Source: Pedobacter sp. PF22-3
Lineage (GTDB): Bacteria > Bacteroidota > Bacteroidia > Sphingobacteriales > Sphingobacteriaceae
Length of the DNA: 64,000 nt
Reading direction: 5' to 3'
Assembly: GCF_026239555.1 (NCBI RefSeq)
Contig: NZ_JAPIVP010000006.1
Span: forward strand, 62,001-126,000
The position numbers were made by a program, and so were the translations under genes. Below are positions 10,201 through 18,332 of the stretch, piece by piece. Numbering within the stretch: the stretch's first letter is position 1; each line of letters opens with the position of its first letter. The notes under the pieces were generated by a model that worked only from the letters and a program-made list of their open reading frames with translations, was not told where the DNA came from and ran no database searches.

Positions 10201-12288
10201 GGCAAGAACTAAATTGTGGTAGGTGTATTTATTGTAATAAGCATTTAATACTTTGGCATTAAACTTCGCATTTATTTTTTTAGGATCAAGGCCCGTACCC
10301 GCCACATTGGCCTTAACTGAAACGCGGCCGAGTTTAGGTTGCATTTTTAACAGCCTGCCTACGTTGAAGTTATTCAAACTGACATCTGCCTTATAATTTT
10401 CTTTCCCCTTAGGGCCATTCATGCTGGCAACAACCACAGCGCCACCCATATCGGTATTAATGTTCAGGTTGGTGTTAAAATCGGTCATTGAACCTTTAAA
10501 ATTACCTTTCGCATCAATTAGGTTAGGCAGTTCAATTGAAGGTGGAATCGATTTTTTCGGCACAGCCACCAAAATGTCACCTTTGGTAAGATGAAGTTTT
10601 TTTATGTTTAAATCGAGAAAGGTTTTTTTAATATCGGGTAGACCTTTTGCTTTTCCACTGATATCAATCTGTGTGTTTTTTAAGCCGCTGATCTGTAGTC
10701 TTGGAATATTCAGGTCGTTCAGATAGCCATTAACATCAGCATTGATTTTTATTTTTTCGTTGCGATAATTTGCTGGTATGGCATTGCTAAAATATCCGGC
10801 ATCTTTTAAACCAATGGTCGTGTTTTTGAGGGCAATATTCAATTTTACGCGTTCAGGGTGTTTAGTCAAATCCTCCATTGAGGTAAAATTTAACTCAGTA
10901 GCGTTTTCAATGGCGGTATTTGGTGTTTTCAGGATGAAATTGCTCAGCTTGATCTGTTTATCATTATATACCGCATCACCACGTAGTTCATCCAGAACAA
11001 AGCCGCTCTTTTCTTTCAACGAACCATTTTTAACATTTGCTTTTATTCCTGCTGCACTATAGCTTACATCGCTTGCACCTAAGTTTAGTTGATTTATTTT
11101 AAGATGGTTAAAGTCAATACCTTTAGGTGCAGGTTTTGCACCCAGGTTATCGAACTGTACATCGTTATCGGCTAAACTAATGTTCTTAATGATTAAACCC
11201 AAAGGGGATTTTTCGGCAACTACAGTATCTTTAACTTTCTTTAAATCGTTACTTGGTGCGGGCTTAAATGCAAAAAGAATATTCGATTTATTTAAATGGG
11301 CATCATCTACCGAATATTTACTATTGGTTAAATCTACTTTCAGGTTTACCAGACCCAGATCGTTTACATCAGCAACAGCTTTAGTAGTCGAAATCTGGTC
11401 GTTATAATTAACCTTTACATTGCTGAAAACGAAATTCTGCACTTCTATTAATGGCAGTTTACCCTGTTTTTTTTCAGTACTATCTACACTATTGGTAATA
11501 TGCTGCACCAATTTGACCAATGGTTTTTGCTGTAAATAACGTAAAGAGGTATTCACCAGGCTTAACTCTTTAATGACATAATGCTGATTGGCCAGGTCGA
11601 AATCTTTTATTTTGGTTTTAAAAGCGCCTAGATATAATTTCACATCATTACCTGCAACATCATCCCGGTAATTAATGCCAATATCTTCGAAAGAAACTTT
11701 ATCAACAGAGAATTTTAGCGTAGAAGTGGTGTCTTTTTTTATTTTTTCTTCTGGTTTTTTCTGATCGCTTGCAAAAGCGTCAACCAGGAAAGAAAAGTTA
11801 AAGGTTGTATCTGGAGTGATGCGCTTCACATTGGCACGCACATTCTTAAGTTCAATGTTATTGATTTCAACTGTGTTTTTTAGCAGTTTAAATAAACTAA
11901 TGTCTACCGCAAGTTTTTCGGCATACAATAAGGTATCGCCTTTCCGGTCTTCGATGTAAAATTTGTTTAAAACCACATCTTTTGGCAAAGCAATTTTGAT
12001 ACTTTCCAAACTGACTTCCGTTTTGGTTTTGTTTTTAAGATAGTTGATGGCTTTCCCTTTAACAAAATTTTGAACAGCTGGAATATTTAGGGACAGGGCT
12101 ATGCTAATAACCAGGATGATGATGGAGGCAATTACCCACAATAAAATTTTAAGACTTTTGCGTACGTATTTATTCAAAGCTAAGCGTGTTTGGTGTTTTG
12201 ATAAATGCTTAAAGCATGCCAGTAAAATTAATTTTAAGGCAGGTTTACTAAATAATACAAAAAATAAACTAAATTGTTCGCCCGCCAT
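7189..12288 (-). CDS. tamB: TamB-like translocation/assembly module protein (AsmA-like, DUF490)
   Basis: This very large (1699-residue) periplasm-spanning protein is anchored by one N-terminal transmembrane helix at about residues 47-66. The body is repetitive beta-rich sequence of the AsmA/TamB type, proposed in the wider family to form a lipid-carrying groove between the membranes. The C-terminal ~350 residues (from DLNATMDQSGKISLTGRYEI onward) match the DUF490/TamB domain, including EVNAAPIDLI and the LPFQVYL segment. It is directly followed by the tamA-like Omp85 gene in an overlapping arrangement, the classic tamBA pairing. The first ~40 residues are not obviously conserved and a TTG start closer to the helix (around NKYVRKSLKILL) is possible. 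Confidence 0.87.
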   Translation of the reverse strand: MAGEQFSLFFVLFSKPALKLILLACFKHLSKHQTRLALNKYVRKSLKILLWVIASIIILVISIALSLNIPAVQNFVKGKAINYLKNKTKTEVSLESIKIALPKDVVLNKFYIEDRKGDTLLYAEKLAVDISLFKLLKNTVEINNIELKNVRANVKRITPDTTFNFSFLVDAFASDQKKPEEKIKKDTTSTLKFSVDKVSFEDIGINYRDDVAGNDVKLYLGAFKTKIKDFDLANQHYVIKELSLVNTSLRYLQQKPLVKLVQHITNSVDSTEKKQGKLPLIEVQNFVFSNVKVNYNDQISTTKAVADVNDLGLVNLKVDLTNSKYSVDDAHLNKSNILFAFKPAPSNDLKKVKDTVVAEKSPLGLIIKNISLADNDVQFDNLGAKPAPKGIDFNHLKINQLNLGASDVSYSAAGIKANVKNGSLKEKSGFVLDELRGDAVYNDKQIKLSNFILKTPNTAIENATELNFTSMEDLTKHPERVKLNIALKNTTIGLKDAGYFSNAIPANYRNEKIKINADVNGYLNDLNIPRLQISGLKNTQIDISGKAKGLPDIKKTFLDLNIKKLHLTKGDILVAVPKKSIPPSIELPNLIDAKGNFKGSMTDFNTNLNINTDMGGAVVVASMNGPKGKENYKADVSLNNFNVGRLLKMQPKLGRVSVKANVAGTGLDPKKINAKFNAKVLNAYYNKYTYHNLVLAGDYSNQRINIKSSMPDSNANFNLNAKVNLAGKYPAVKADLNLKQVNLQALNFSPTVLSAAGVVKVDLATADADYLNGSVDVTGLQLVKDKQRINVDTISIRAKSTATENELTLKSEVLSAKIDGKYQLTKVGSAIINEINKYYAFGTVTKVPDQRLRFFVQVYDSKLLKNFVPELTVFKPSQFYGLIDTQKDSLQIRGNFPQVVYGDFKVDTTVLNINNDNNKLDYSLTVKALQSPSVALFNTEISGDAANNNLGVNIFLRDRQKKDKYVIGGNFQSINKDFKFSLDPQKLLLDYQKWVVSQDNYIQFGASGILVNQFQISNNGQSLSINSNPTQPNAPLAVAFKDFQLETLTKFAETDTTLVGGRLNGTANVKDLASTPKFEANLTIDQLRYQKDQLGTLRLAVNNNTENAFEVNVALTGVHELRVNGFYYTAPKSALDLTVNIDKIEMKNIESLSAGQLKNGTGTLTGALSVKGELTAPKILGDLTFNNAGIRVAYVNSYFRMPNEKISFTNEGISFNNFTLIDSLNQKATINGKVYTSNFRNYRFGLDIKMNNFRAINSTAADNDLIYGTVFLTSDIKVRGDLNQPDVNMNVRVNKGTKFFFALPTSDPSIIDQEGIVQFIDADTPPFNGQKALKVDSVSKAAMKGINLVAAITIDPEAELNVVVDPSNGDALNIKGEADLNATMDQSGKISLTGRYEIIDGSYNLSVGPLGKKAFKLVKGSTIVWTGEPTSANVNLTALYEVNAAPIDLINEPDNIQAKTKLPFQVYLMMKGELLKPIISFKLDLPENERGALNGTVYTKLINVNRDESELNKQVFALLALNRFIANNPFQSLAGGGGGVSTLARSSVSKLLTEQLNNLASDLIQGVELNFGVNSSEDYSTGSLQQKTDLEVGLSKKLLNDRLTVTVGSSFALEGPQAPGEKSTDIGGNVNVEYALSADGRYRLRAYRRNQNDVIVQGQIIETGLGFTLVVDYNKFREIFQKKRNRRNIEQKPKNETTN

Positions 12289-12325
12289 AAAAATTTAACA
12301 TTGGCGGTTGCATAATCACTTTAAA

Positions 12326-12814
12326 ATGAATTCAATAAATCTTAATATAACTTTTGAACAGTATGCCGGCATTTCAGAATTGACATTGGCCGATAGAGCC
12401 CTTTGTGAGCGTTCAGAACAGGCACTACGTACTTCTTATTCTCCATATTCTAAATTCAGGGTGGGTACAGCTATTCGCCTGGCCTCAGGCGAAATCATTT
12501 TAGGCAGCAACCAGGAAAATTTAGCCTATCCATCAGGTCTTTGTGCAGAGCGTGTGGCACTTTTTAGTATTGGTTCTCTTTATCCTGACGCTGTGATAGA
12601 AAGTATGGCGATTACCGCGCAGACCGATAATTTTGAGATTTTAAAGCCAGTAACTTCTTGCGGAGGTTGCTTACAGGTAATGGTAGAATTTGAGCGTAAA
12701 CAAAATGCACCGATTGAGGTCATTTTTTATTGTTTAAACGGCGAAGTTCTAAAAGTGCCTAGTGTAAAGAGTTTAATACCATTTGCTTTTGTTGAGGATA
12801 GGCTGGAAAGATAA
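12326..12814 (+). CDS. cdd: Cytidine deaminase
   Basis: This zinc-dependent cytidine/deoxycytidine deaminase acts in pyrimidine salvage. The family fold is visible: SYSPYSKFRVGTAI near the N-terminus, a substrate-contacting NQENLAYPSG segment, the CAERVALF motif (zinc Cys and catalytic Glu) and the second zinc pair in SCGGCLQ. The usual PCGxCRQ is altered here to SCGGCLQ, keeping both cysteines but not the Pro and Arg. The ATG at 12326 (MNSINLN) is chosen; an in-frame ATG at 12308 would add six weakly plausible residues. The gene is divergent from tamB with only a few dozen bases between starts. Confidence 0.87.
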   Translation: MNSINLNITFEQYAGISELTLADRALCERSEQALRTSYSPYSKFRVGTAIRLASGEIILGSNQENLAYPSGLCAERVALFSIGSLYPDAVIESMAITAQTDNFEILKPVTSCGGCLQVMVEFERKQNAPIEVIFYCLNGEVLKVPSVKSLIPFAFVEDRLER

Positions 12815-12883
12815 TCAGTTTTCAGTTCTAAGTTGGCCGTTTTCAGCGCATATAATCTGCTATGCTTTTCTGCGGTATTTACC

Positions 12884-13930
12884 GAACCCTGCTTTCCAAA
12901 TCAACACGAGTAAATTTAGGTTTCGGCTGTTAAGGCACCGGTTGATATCTGTCATTCTGAACGCAGTGAAGGTTTTTTTTCCTCTTTTAGCACGTAAGGC
13001 ATTTAAGGTAATATAAGCTCAATAGCTTATGTACAATTGTTGCTTTTGAGCAATTTAAATGGTAATTGATTCTGTGCACCCTGCAACCCTAAATAGTACC
13101 ACAAAACCATTTTTCTAAACCGGATTGTAGAGGAGATCCTTTTTTGTGCAGGGCATGGCTGTAGGGCAAAAAAGATCGTATCGGAAAGCCGGATTAACAC
13201 TTAATAAAACTTACAGAACCCTGCTTTCCAAAAAAAAAATTAGATCTCGGCAGGTGAAACACCAGCCGAGAGATGGAATGATTTGTCATCCTAAACGCAT
13301 TGAAAGATTTTTTTTTCCTCTTTACCACTTAAGGTCATATAAGCTCAATAGCTTATGTACAATTGTTGCTTTTGAGCAAATTTTTAAATGGTGATTGATT
13401 CTGTGCACCCTGCAACCCTAAGTAGTACCACAAAACCATTTTTCTAAACCGGATTGTAGAGGAGATCCTTTTTTGTGCAGGGCATGGCTGTAGGATAAAA
13501 AAAGATCGTATCGGAAAGCCGGATTAACACTTAATAAAACTTACAGAACCCTGCTTTCCAAAAAAAAATAGATCTCGGCAGGTGAAACACCAGCCGAGAG
13601 ATGGAATGATTTGTCATCCTAAACGCATTGAAAGATCTTTTTTTCCTCTTTACCACTTAAGGTCATATAAGCTCAATAGCTTATGTACAATTGCTACTTT
13701 CGAGCAATTTTTAAATGGGGATTGATTCTGTGTACCATGTGGCCCTAAATAGTACCAAAAAACCATCTTTCTAAACCGGATTGTAGAGGGGATTCTTTTT
13801 TGAGCGCGGGAGCATGACTGTAGGATAAAAAAAGATCGTATCGTAAAGCCGGATGTAACGCTTAATAAAGCCTACAGCAACCTGCTATCCAGATCAACCA
13901 AAACAAATTTAATTTTCAGCTTCTGGGGCA
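12884..13930. repeat. Tandem array of ~330 bp non-coding units (three full, one degenerate edge)
   Basis: The same ~330 bp unit occurs in direct tandem. The word ATATAAGCTCAATAGC starts at 13011, 13337 and 13665, and the GAACCCTGCTTTCC or GCAACCTGCTATCC boundary occurs near 12884, 13216, 13546 and 13877. Units 2 and 3 are almost identical, and the outermost copies diverge toward the flanks. Each unit holds several hairpins: ATAAGCTCAATAGCTTAT, TTGCTTTTGAGCAA, and a CTCGGC...GCCGAG stem at 13246-13270. Each also has a REP-like arm (TGTCATCCTAAACGCATTGA) and a ~125 nt core (13116-13240, 13446-13570, 13774-13895) that resembles dispersed single copies elsewhere in the window. Open frames inside are short and domain-free. 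Confidence 0.85.
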
Positions 13931-14031
13931 CTAGCCTATAGTGTGTATACCCATTACAAAATGTGAATAACCTCTCTTCGCGCCGTGCCATCATTTTTAT
14001 TATATTTACGGCTGCCAATTTCTGTAAATAA

Positions 14032-16932
14032 ATGAGTGAAGAATTAGATCAAAACGTAAACGAAGAGCACAAACATACCATAACCCCAATCAACGGTTTA
14101 TACGAAAACTGGTTTCTCGATTATGCGTCTTATGTAATTCTCGATAGGGCAGTTCCGCACATTAATGACGGTTTAAAGCCGGTTCAGCGGCGCATTATGC
14201 ACTCTCTGAAAGAGATGGATGATGGGCGTTTCAATAAAGCAGCTAACGTAATCGGTAACACGATGAAATACCATCCGCATGGTGATGCCTCCATTGGCGA
14301 TGCGATGGTGCAGATTGGGCAAAAGGATTTACTGATCGATATGCAGGGTAACTGGGGCGATCCTGTTACCGGCGATAGCGCTGCAGCACCAAGGTATATT
14401 GAAGCGCGTTTATCAAAATTTGCCAATGAAGTGGTATTTAATCCTGATACTACCGAATGGCAGTTAAGTTATGATGGGCGGAACAATGAACCGATTACTT
14501 TACCGGTTAAATTTCCTTTGTTGCTTGCACAAGGCGCAGAAGGTATTGCGGTAGGTTTGGCCACCAAGGTAATGCCACACAATTTTATCGAATTGCTTGA
14601 TGCATCGATAGAAGCATTGCGCGATGTACGCCCAAATATCCTGCCCGATTTCTTTACGGGTGGTATGGCCGATTTTTCGAACTATAATGAAGGTCAGCGT
14701 GGCGGTAAAATCCGTGTGCGTGCAAAAATAACCGAGAAGGATAAGAAAACGCTGGTTATTACGGAAGTACCCTTCAGTACCACAACAGGCTCGGTGATCG
14801 ATAGTATTTTATCGGCCAATGATAAAGGTAAAATCAAGATCAAGAAGATTGAAGATAACACGGCGGCCAATGTAGAAATTGTGGTGCACCTGGCACCTGG
14901 TATTTCGCCTGATGTAACTATTGATGCGCTTTATGCCTTTACGGCATGTGAAGTATCTATCTCGCCGAACACCTGTATTATCCAGGGGGACAAGCCACTT
15001 TTTTTAAGTGTGAACGATATCCTGATCGAAAATACCAGACACACCAAGAGTTTACTTAAAAAAGAACTCGAAATCCGTTTGCACGAATTACAGGAGAAAA
15101 TTTTCTTCAGTTCGTTACTTAAAATATTTATTCAGGAGGGCATGTACAAAAATCCTGAATATGAAAACTCAACCAATTTTGAAACCGTAGTTGAGGTTTT
15201 ACACACTTTATTCGATCCGTTTAAACCATCACTTTACCGCGAAATATTACCTGAAGATTTTAAGAAGCTGATTGATAAGCCAATGAGTAGCATCACCCGT
15301 TTTGATGTGAAAAAAGCCGATGAGCAGATGAAAAACCTGGAGGATGAGATTAAGGTTGTTAAAAATCACTTAAAACATCTTACCGATTACGCCATTGCCT
15401 GGTACCAGAAACTAAAAGATAAATACGGAAAAGGTCGGGAACGTAAAACTGAAATCCGTTTGTTCGATCGGGTAGAAGCATCTAAAGTTGCCTTGGCCAA
15501 CGTAAAATTATATGTAAACCGTGACGATGGTTTTGTGGGCTCAGGTTTACGTAAGGATGAATTTGTTGCCGATTGTTCAGACATTGATGAAATAATCGTT
15601 TTCCGCGAGGATGGAAAATGCATGATTACCAAGGTGGCCGATAAAACTTTTGTGGGTAAGGGCATTATCCATGTACAGGTATTCAAGAAAAACGACGAGC
15701 GTACCATTTATAACATGGTTTATAAGGATGGCTCAAGCGGTACTTCATACATTAAAAGGTTCGCTGTAGTAGGGGTAACGCGCGATAAGGAATACGATTT
15801 AACTAAGGGATCAAAAGGATCGAAGGTTTTATACTTTACCGCTAATCCGAATGGAGAGGCAGAAGTAATAAATATAGCCCTAAAGCCGCATTCTAAACTG
15901 CGTAAGCTGCAGTTCGATCTTGATTTTGCCGAGGTGGCCATTAAAGGACGTGGTTCGCAGGGTAATATCGTATCCAAATACCCGGTTAAAAAAATTATTC
16001 TGAAGAGTAAAGGCGTTTCTACCTTATCAGGACTAAAAATCTGGTACGATGATTTATTAAAGCGTCTGAATGTGGATGGTCGTGGCAAATACCTGGGCGA
16101 ATTTGATGGAGACGATCGTATTCTACAGGTGCATAAGGATGGATATTACGAATTGAGTTCTTTCGAACTAAGTAATCACTTTGATGATGGCTTAATCTTG
16201 ATCCAGAAGTTTGATCCCGAACAGATTTTTGCCGCAGTACATTTTGAAGGGAAAGCGCAAAACTATTTTATCAAACGTTTTGTGTTCGAACTGCAGGCTA
16301 ATGGCAAGAAGACCATTTTTATTAGTGAAGAGCAGAAATCGAAATTACTGTACCTAACTTCAAATCCGGCAGCGAAAATTATCGTCGATGTGTTAAAAGG
16401 CAAAACACAAATTCCTGAAACATTGGATCTGACTCTGGCAGAACTGATTGATGTTAAAGGATTGAAAGCGAACGGCAATAGATTATCGCCTCATGATGTT
16501 CAGAAAGTAGTATTAGAAGAGCCGGAAATACTTGTTGAAGAAGCAGAAGAAACGACTACGGAAGAAGAAAGCGGCGATGAAGAGTCAACATCTGAAGAAG
16601 AAGTTGCGAATGAAGAACCAGAAACCGATAATTTGGTAACTGAATCAACAGTAATTAATGAGCCTGTTGTAACTCCGCCAAAACCAAAGTTCGAACGAGC
16701 TGAAGTACCTTCGGTTAAGGTTGATAAACCAGAGACAAAAGAAAAGCCTGCTGCAATAAAAGAAACAGCAATAGAAAAACCAAAATCAGTACCCGAAAAA
16801 GTTAAAAAAGAAGATGTAAAGGCCGAGGATAAGCCTGAGACAGGCGAAAAATCCGTTAAAAAGGTAGATTTTGAAATCACTAATCCAGATGATATCGATA
16901 TTGATGATAAAGGTCAGTTGGGGCTGTTTTAA
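14032..16932 (+). CDS. parC: DNA topoisomerase IV subunit A (type IIA, ParC)
   Basis: This is the DNA-breakage/reunion subunit partnering ParE. Seen in the sequence: the N-terminal ILDRAVPHINDGLKPVQRRI winged-helix region, catalytic Tyr122 in AAPRYIE, and the quinolone-contact helix at residues 81-90 reading YHPHGDASIGD. The residue aligned with E. coli GyrA Ser83 is therefore Ala86. A long coiled-coil/tower region and a beta-pinwheel C-terminal domain follow. From about residue 825 there is a ~135-residue Glu/Lys/Thr/Pro-rich tail, presumably disordered, ending in the compact GQLGLF motif. At 966 residues it is longer than proteobacterial ParC (about 750), largely because of this tail. The ParC assignment over GyrA rests on pairing with the ParE-like gene at 1668. 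Confidence 0.9.
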   Translation: MSEELDQNVNEEHKHTITPINGLYENWFLDYASYVILDRAVPHINDGLKPVQRRIMHSLKEMDDGRFNKAANVIGNTMKYHPHGDASIGDAMVQIGQKDLLIDMQGNWGDPVTGDSAAAPRYIEARLSKFANEVVFNPDTTEWQLSYDGRNNEPITLPVKFPLLLAQGAEGIAVGLATKVMPHNFIELLDASIEALRDVRPNILPDFFTGGMADFSNYNEGQRGGKIRVRAKITEKDKKTLVITEVPFSTTTGSVIDSILSANDKGKIKIKKIEDNTAANVEIVVHLAPGISPDVTIDALYAFTACEVSISPNTCIIQGDKPLFLSVNDILIENTRHTKSLLKKELEIRLHELQEKIFFSSLLKIFIQEGMYKNPEYENSTNFETVVEVLHTLFDPFKPSLYREILPEDFKKLIDKPMSSITRFDVKKADEQMKNLEDEIKVVKNHLKHLTDYAIAWYQKLKDKYGKGRERKTEIRLFDRVEASKVALANVKLYVNRDDGFVGSGLRKDEFVADCSDIDEIIVFREDGKCMITKVADKTFVGKGIIHVQVFKKNDERTIYNMVYKDGSSGTSYIKRFAVVGVTRDKEYDLTKGSKGSKVLYFTANPNGEAEVINIALKPHSKLRKLQFDLDFAEVAIKGRGSQGNIVSKYPVKKIILKSKGVSTLSGLKIWYDDLLKRLNVDGRGKYLGEFDGDDRILQVHKDGYYELSSFELSNHFDDGLILIQKFDPEQIFAAVHFEGKAQNYFIKRFVFELQANGKKTIFISEEQKSKLLYLTSNPAAKIIVDVLKGKTQIPETLDLTLAELIDVKGLKANGNRLSPHDVQKVVLEEPEILVEEAEETTTEEESGDEESTSEEEVANEEPETDNLVTESTVINEPVVTPPKPKFERAEVPSVKVDKPETKEKPAAIKETAIEKPKSVPEKVKKEDVKAEDKPETGEKSVKKVDFEITNPDDIDIDDKGQLGLF

Positions 16933-16944
16933 AAGCGTAGATAT

Positions 16945-17346
16945 ATGAAGGTTTATTTATTTGTTTTATCTGTGACTTTTTCGATAGTTACGTTTGCTCA
17001 AGATAAGGTAGCAGAAAAAACTGTGCAAAAATTTCTATCAGATTTTAATTCTGAAAGATACAATAATATTTATGATAGGTTTTCTGTTGAATTTCAGCAG
17101 AAAATAACTAAAGCTGAAACGATTAATTACTTAAGCAAAATTCATAAAATGATTGGTAGTTTTAAGCAGGCGGAATTTAAATTTATGCAAGACAGGAATT
17201 TTTACTATTTCTTTACTTGTAAAGATGAAGATGTTAATGCTGATTTTCTATGCAGCATAAATAAGGAAGGTCAATTCGATTATTTAACTTTTAAAAGAAT
17301 CGGTGGCTCTGCTAATCCTCCACCAATTGGTAAATTAAAGCAGTAA
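16945..17346 (+). CDS. Small secreted protein, DUF3887-like
   Basis: This 133-residue protein has a clear Sec signal peptide: hydrophobic residues 3-17 ending TFAQ, with likely cleavage after AQ near residue 19. The mature part (KTVQKFLSDFNSERYNNIYD...FSVEFQQKIT) resembles the NTF2-like DUF3887 fold found in Bacteroidota secreted proteins. Function is unknown. It starts 12 bp after the parC stop and could be read through from parC, but no functional link is evident. Confidence 0.65.
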   Translation: MKVYLFVLSVTFSIVTFAQDKVAEKTVQKFLSDFNSERYNNIYDRFSVEFQQKITKAETINYLSKIHKMIGSFKQAEFKFMQDRNFYYFFTCKDEDVNADFLCSINKEGQFDYLTFKRIGGSANPPPIGKLKQ

Positions 17347-17383
17347 TATCAGACAAACAGCTATACATTTTCATTTTTAAACC

Positions 17384-17391
17384 TATATTTG
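17384..17391 (+). promoter_or_regulatory. Bacteroidota-type -7 box (TATATTTG) before the TPP riboswitch
   Basis: TATATTTG fits the TAnnTTTG -7 consensus of Bacteroidota promoters. It lies about a dozen bases before the first conserved base of the riboswitch, so transcription would begin right at the aptamer. No clear TTTG -33 box is present at the usual spacing. Confidence 0.5.
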
Positions 17392-17396
17392 CTTTG

Positions 17397-17575
17397 CTCA
17401 AAGGGGTGCTTGTTGGTGTTGCAATTTCTGTTGCTTCCAATTCGCTGAGATCATACCCATTTTAAGGTAAAAAGGTAGATAGGTAGAAGGCAGTGGGTTT
17501 CCCCTCGACCTTAAAACCCTCCGCCCTCAACCTTAAATGAACCTGATGCGGGTAATGCCGACGTAGGAAGAGGTT
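17397..17575 (+). promoter_or_regulatory. TPP (thiamine pyrophosphate) riboswitch
   Basis: All THI-element blocks are present in order: GGGGTGC at 17403, CGCTGAGA ending 17450, ATACCC at 17453-17458, then GAACCTGATGCGGGTAATGC and ACGTAGGAAG ending about 17570. The variable P3 extension between ATACCC and GAACCTG is long (~80 nt). It is filled with a low-complexity GGTAGATAGGTAGAAGG ... CCTTAAA sequence whose two halves can pair. Downstream (17580-17640) a possible ACGGTG...CACCG hairpin overlaps the approach to the ribosome binding site of the next gene, a plausible expression platform. The ligand is thiamine pyrophosphate by homology of the consensus. Confidence 0.93.
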
Positions 17576-17645
17576 AAAATGCACAAAACTGTTTCGCCCT
17601 GAAAACGGTGTTTAATTATTTTTTCACCGGCTGAAAGGCAAGTTA

Positions 17646-18311
17646 TTGTACATGAATTTTCAAGATTGGTTTAAGCTTTTTCAGGAGCAGATTTTACACA
17701 CCTCATTAATCGAATGGCTGGCCGTTGGTTTCGGTGTATCTGAAGTTTTATTAGCGAAGAAAAATAATATCTGGCTCTATCCAACCGGGATCATTTCTAT
17801 TTTATTGGTAATGACCTTACTATATAGAGCAAATTTATATGCAGAAATTGTATTGAATATTTATTATTTGGTAATGAGTGTATATGGTTGGCTAATTTGG
17901 AAAAATCAGGAAAATCATTGCCATAAGGAAGTTCAATGGTCAACAAGAAAAGAATTAGTTATAGCTGTTTTAATTTCCGTAATAGGATTCGGAATTTTCT
18001 ATACAGCTCTAATAAATTTGCCTGAGCATTTTGTAATTGCTAAAATAGATATTTTCTTTACCAAATCGGATGTTCCAATCGCAGATGCCTTTGTTTCTGC
18101 ATTTGCATGGGCAGGTATGTGGCTGTTAGCCAAACGCAAAATAGAAAACTGGGTATTCCTGAATATATCTAATCTTGTGGCCATTCCGTTGCTGTTTCAT
18201 AAAAAGCTTCCACTGATGGCCTGTTTAACTACGTTTCTATTCATCGTAGCAATATTTGGATTTTTTGACTGGAAGAAAATCATTAATAAAAGCAAACTTA
18301 AGTTGGCTTAA
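17646..18311 (+). CDS. pnuT: PnuC-family thiamine transporter (PnuT)
   Basis: This is a PnuC-fold facilitator (221 residues, about seven transmembrane helices). Members of this family import vitamin precursors that are trapped by phosphorylation. Visible family features are EWLAVGFGVSEVLLAKKNNIWLYPTGI at the N-terminus, NIYYLVMSVYGWLIWK, and the later WLLAKRKIENWVFLNISNL. Thiamine specificity is inferred from the TPP riboswitch immediately upstream, not from the protein alone. The stop is 21 bp before the next gene, so both may share the riboswitch. The start at 17652 (MNFQDW) is an alternative. Confidence 0.88.
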   Translation: MYMNFQDWFKLFQEQILHTSLIEWLAVGFGVSEVLLAKKNNIWLYPTGIISILLVMTLLYRANLYAEIVLNIYYLVMSVYGWLIWKNQENHCHKEVQWSTRKELVIAVLISVIGFGIFYTALINLPEHFVIAKIDIFFTKSDVPIADAFVSAFAWAGMWLLAKRKIENWVFLNISNLVAIPLLFHKKLPLMACLTTFLFIVAIFGFFDWKKIINKSKLKLA

Positions 18312-18332
18312 TTACATGCTACACATAAGATC

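Noticed and set aside
12783..13016. Open frame overlapping the cdd end and entering the repeat region
   Set aside because: Overlaps cdd in another frame and runs into the non-coding repeat array; no recognisable protein.
13146..13394. 82-codon open frame inside the tandem array
   Set aside because: The frame is broken in the neighbouring near-identical units, which argues against coding.
12884..13930. CRISPR array
   Set aside because: Units are ~330 bp direct repeats without short repeat/unique-spacer structure, and no cas genes are near.
16500..16880. Antisense open frame across the parC tail
   Set aside because: It is a mirror of the low-complexity Glu/Lys-rich tail and has no independent signals.
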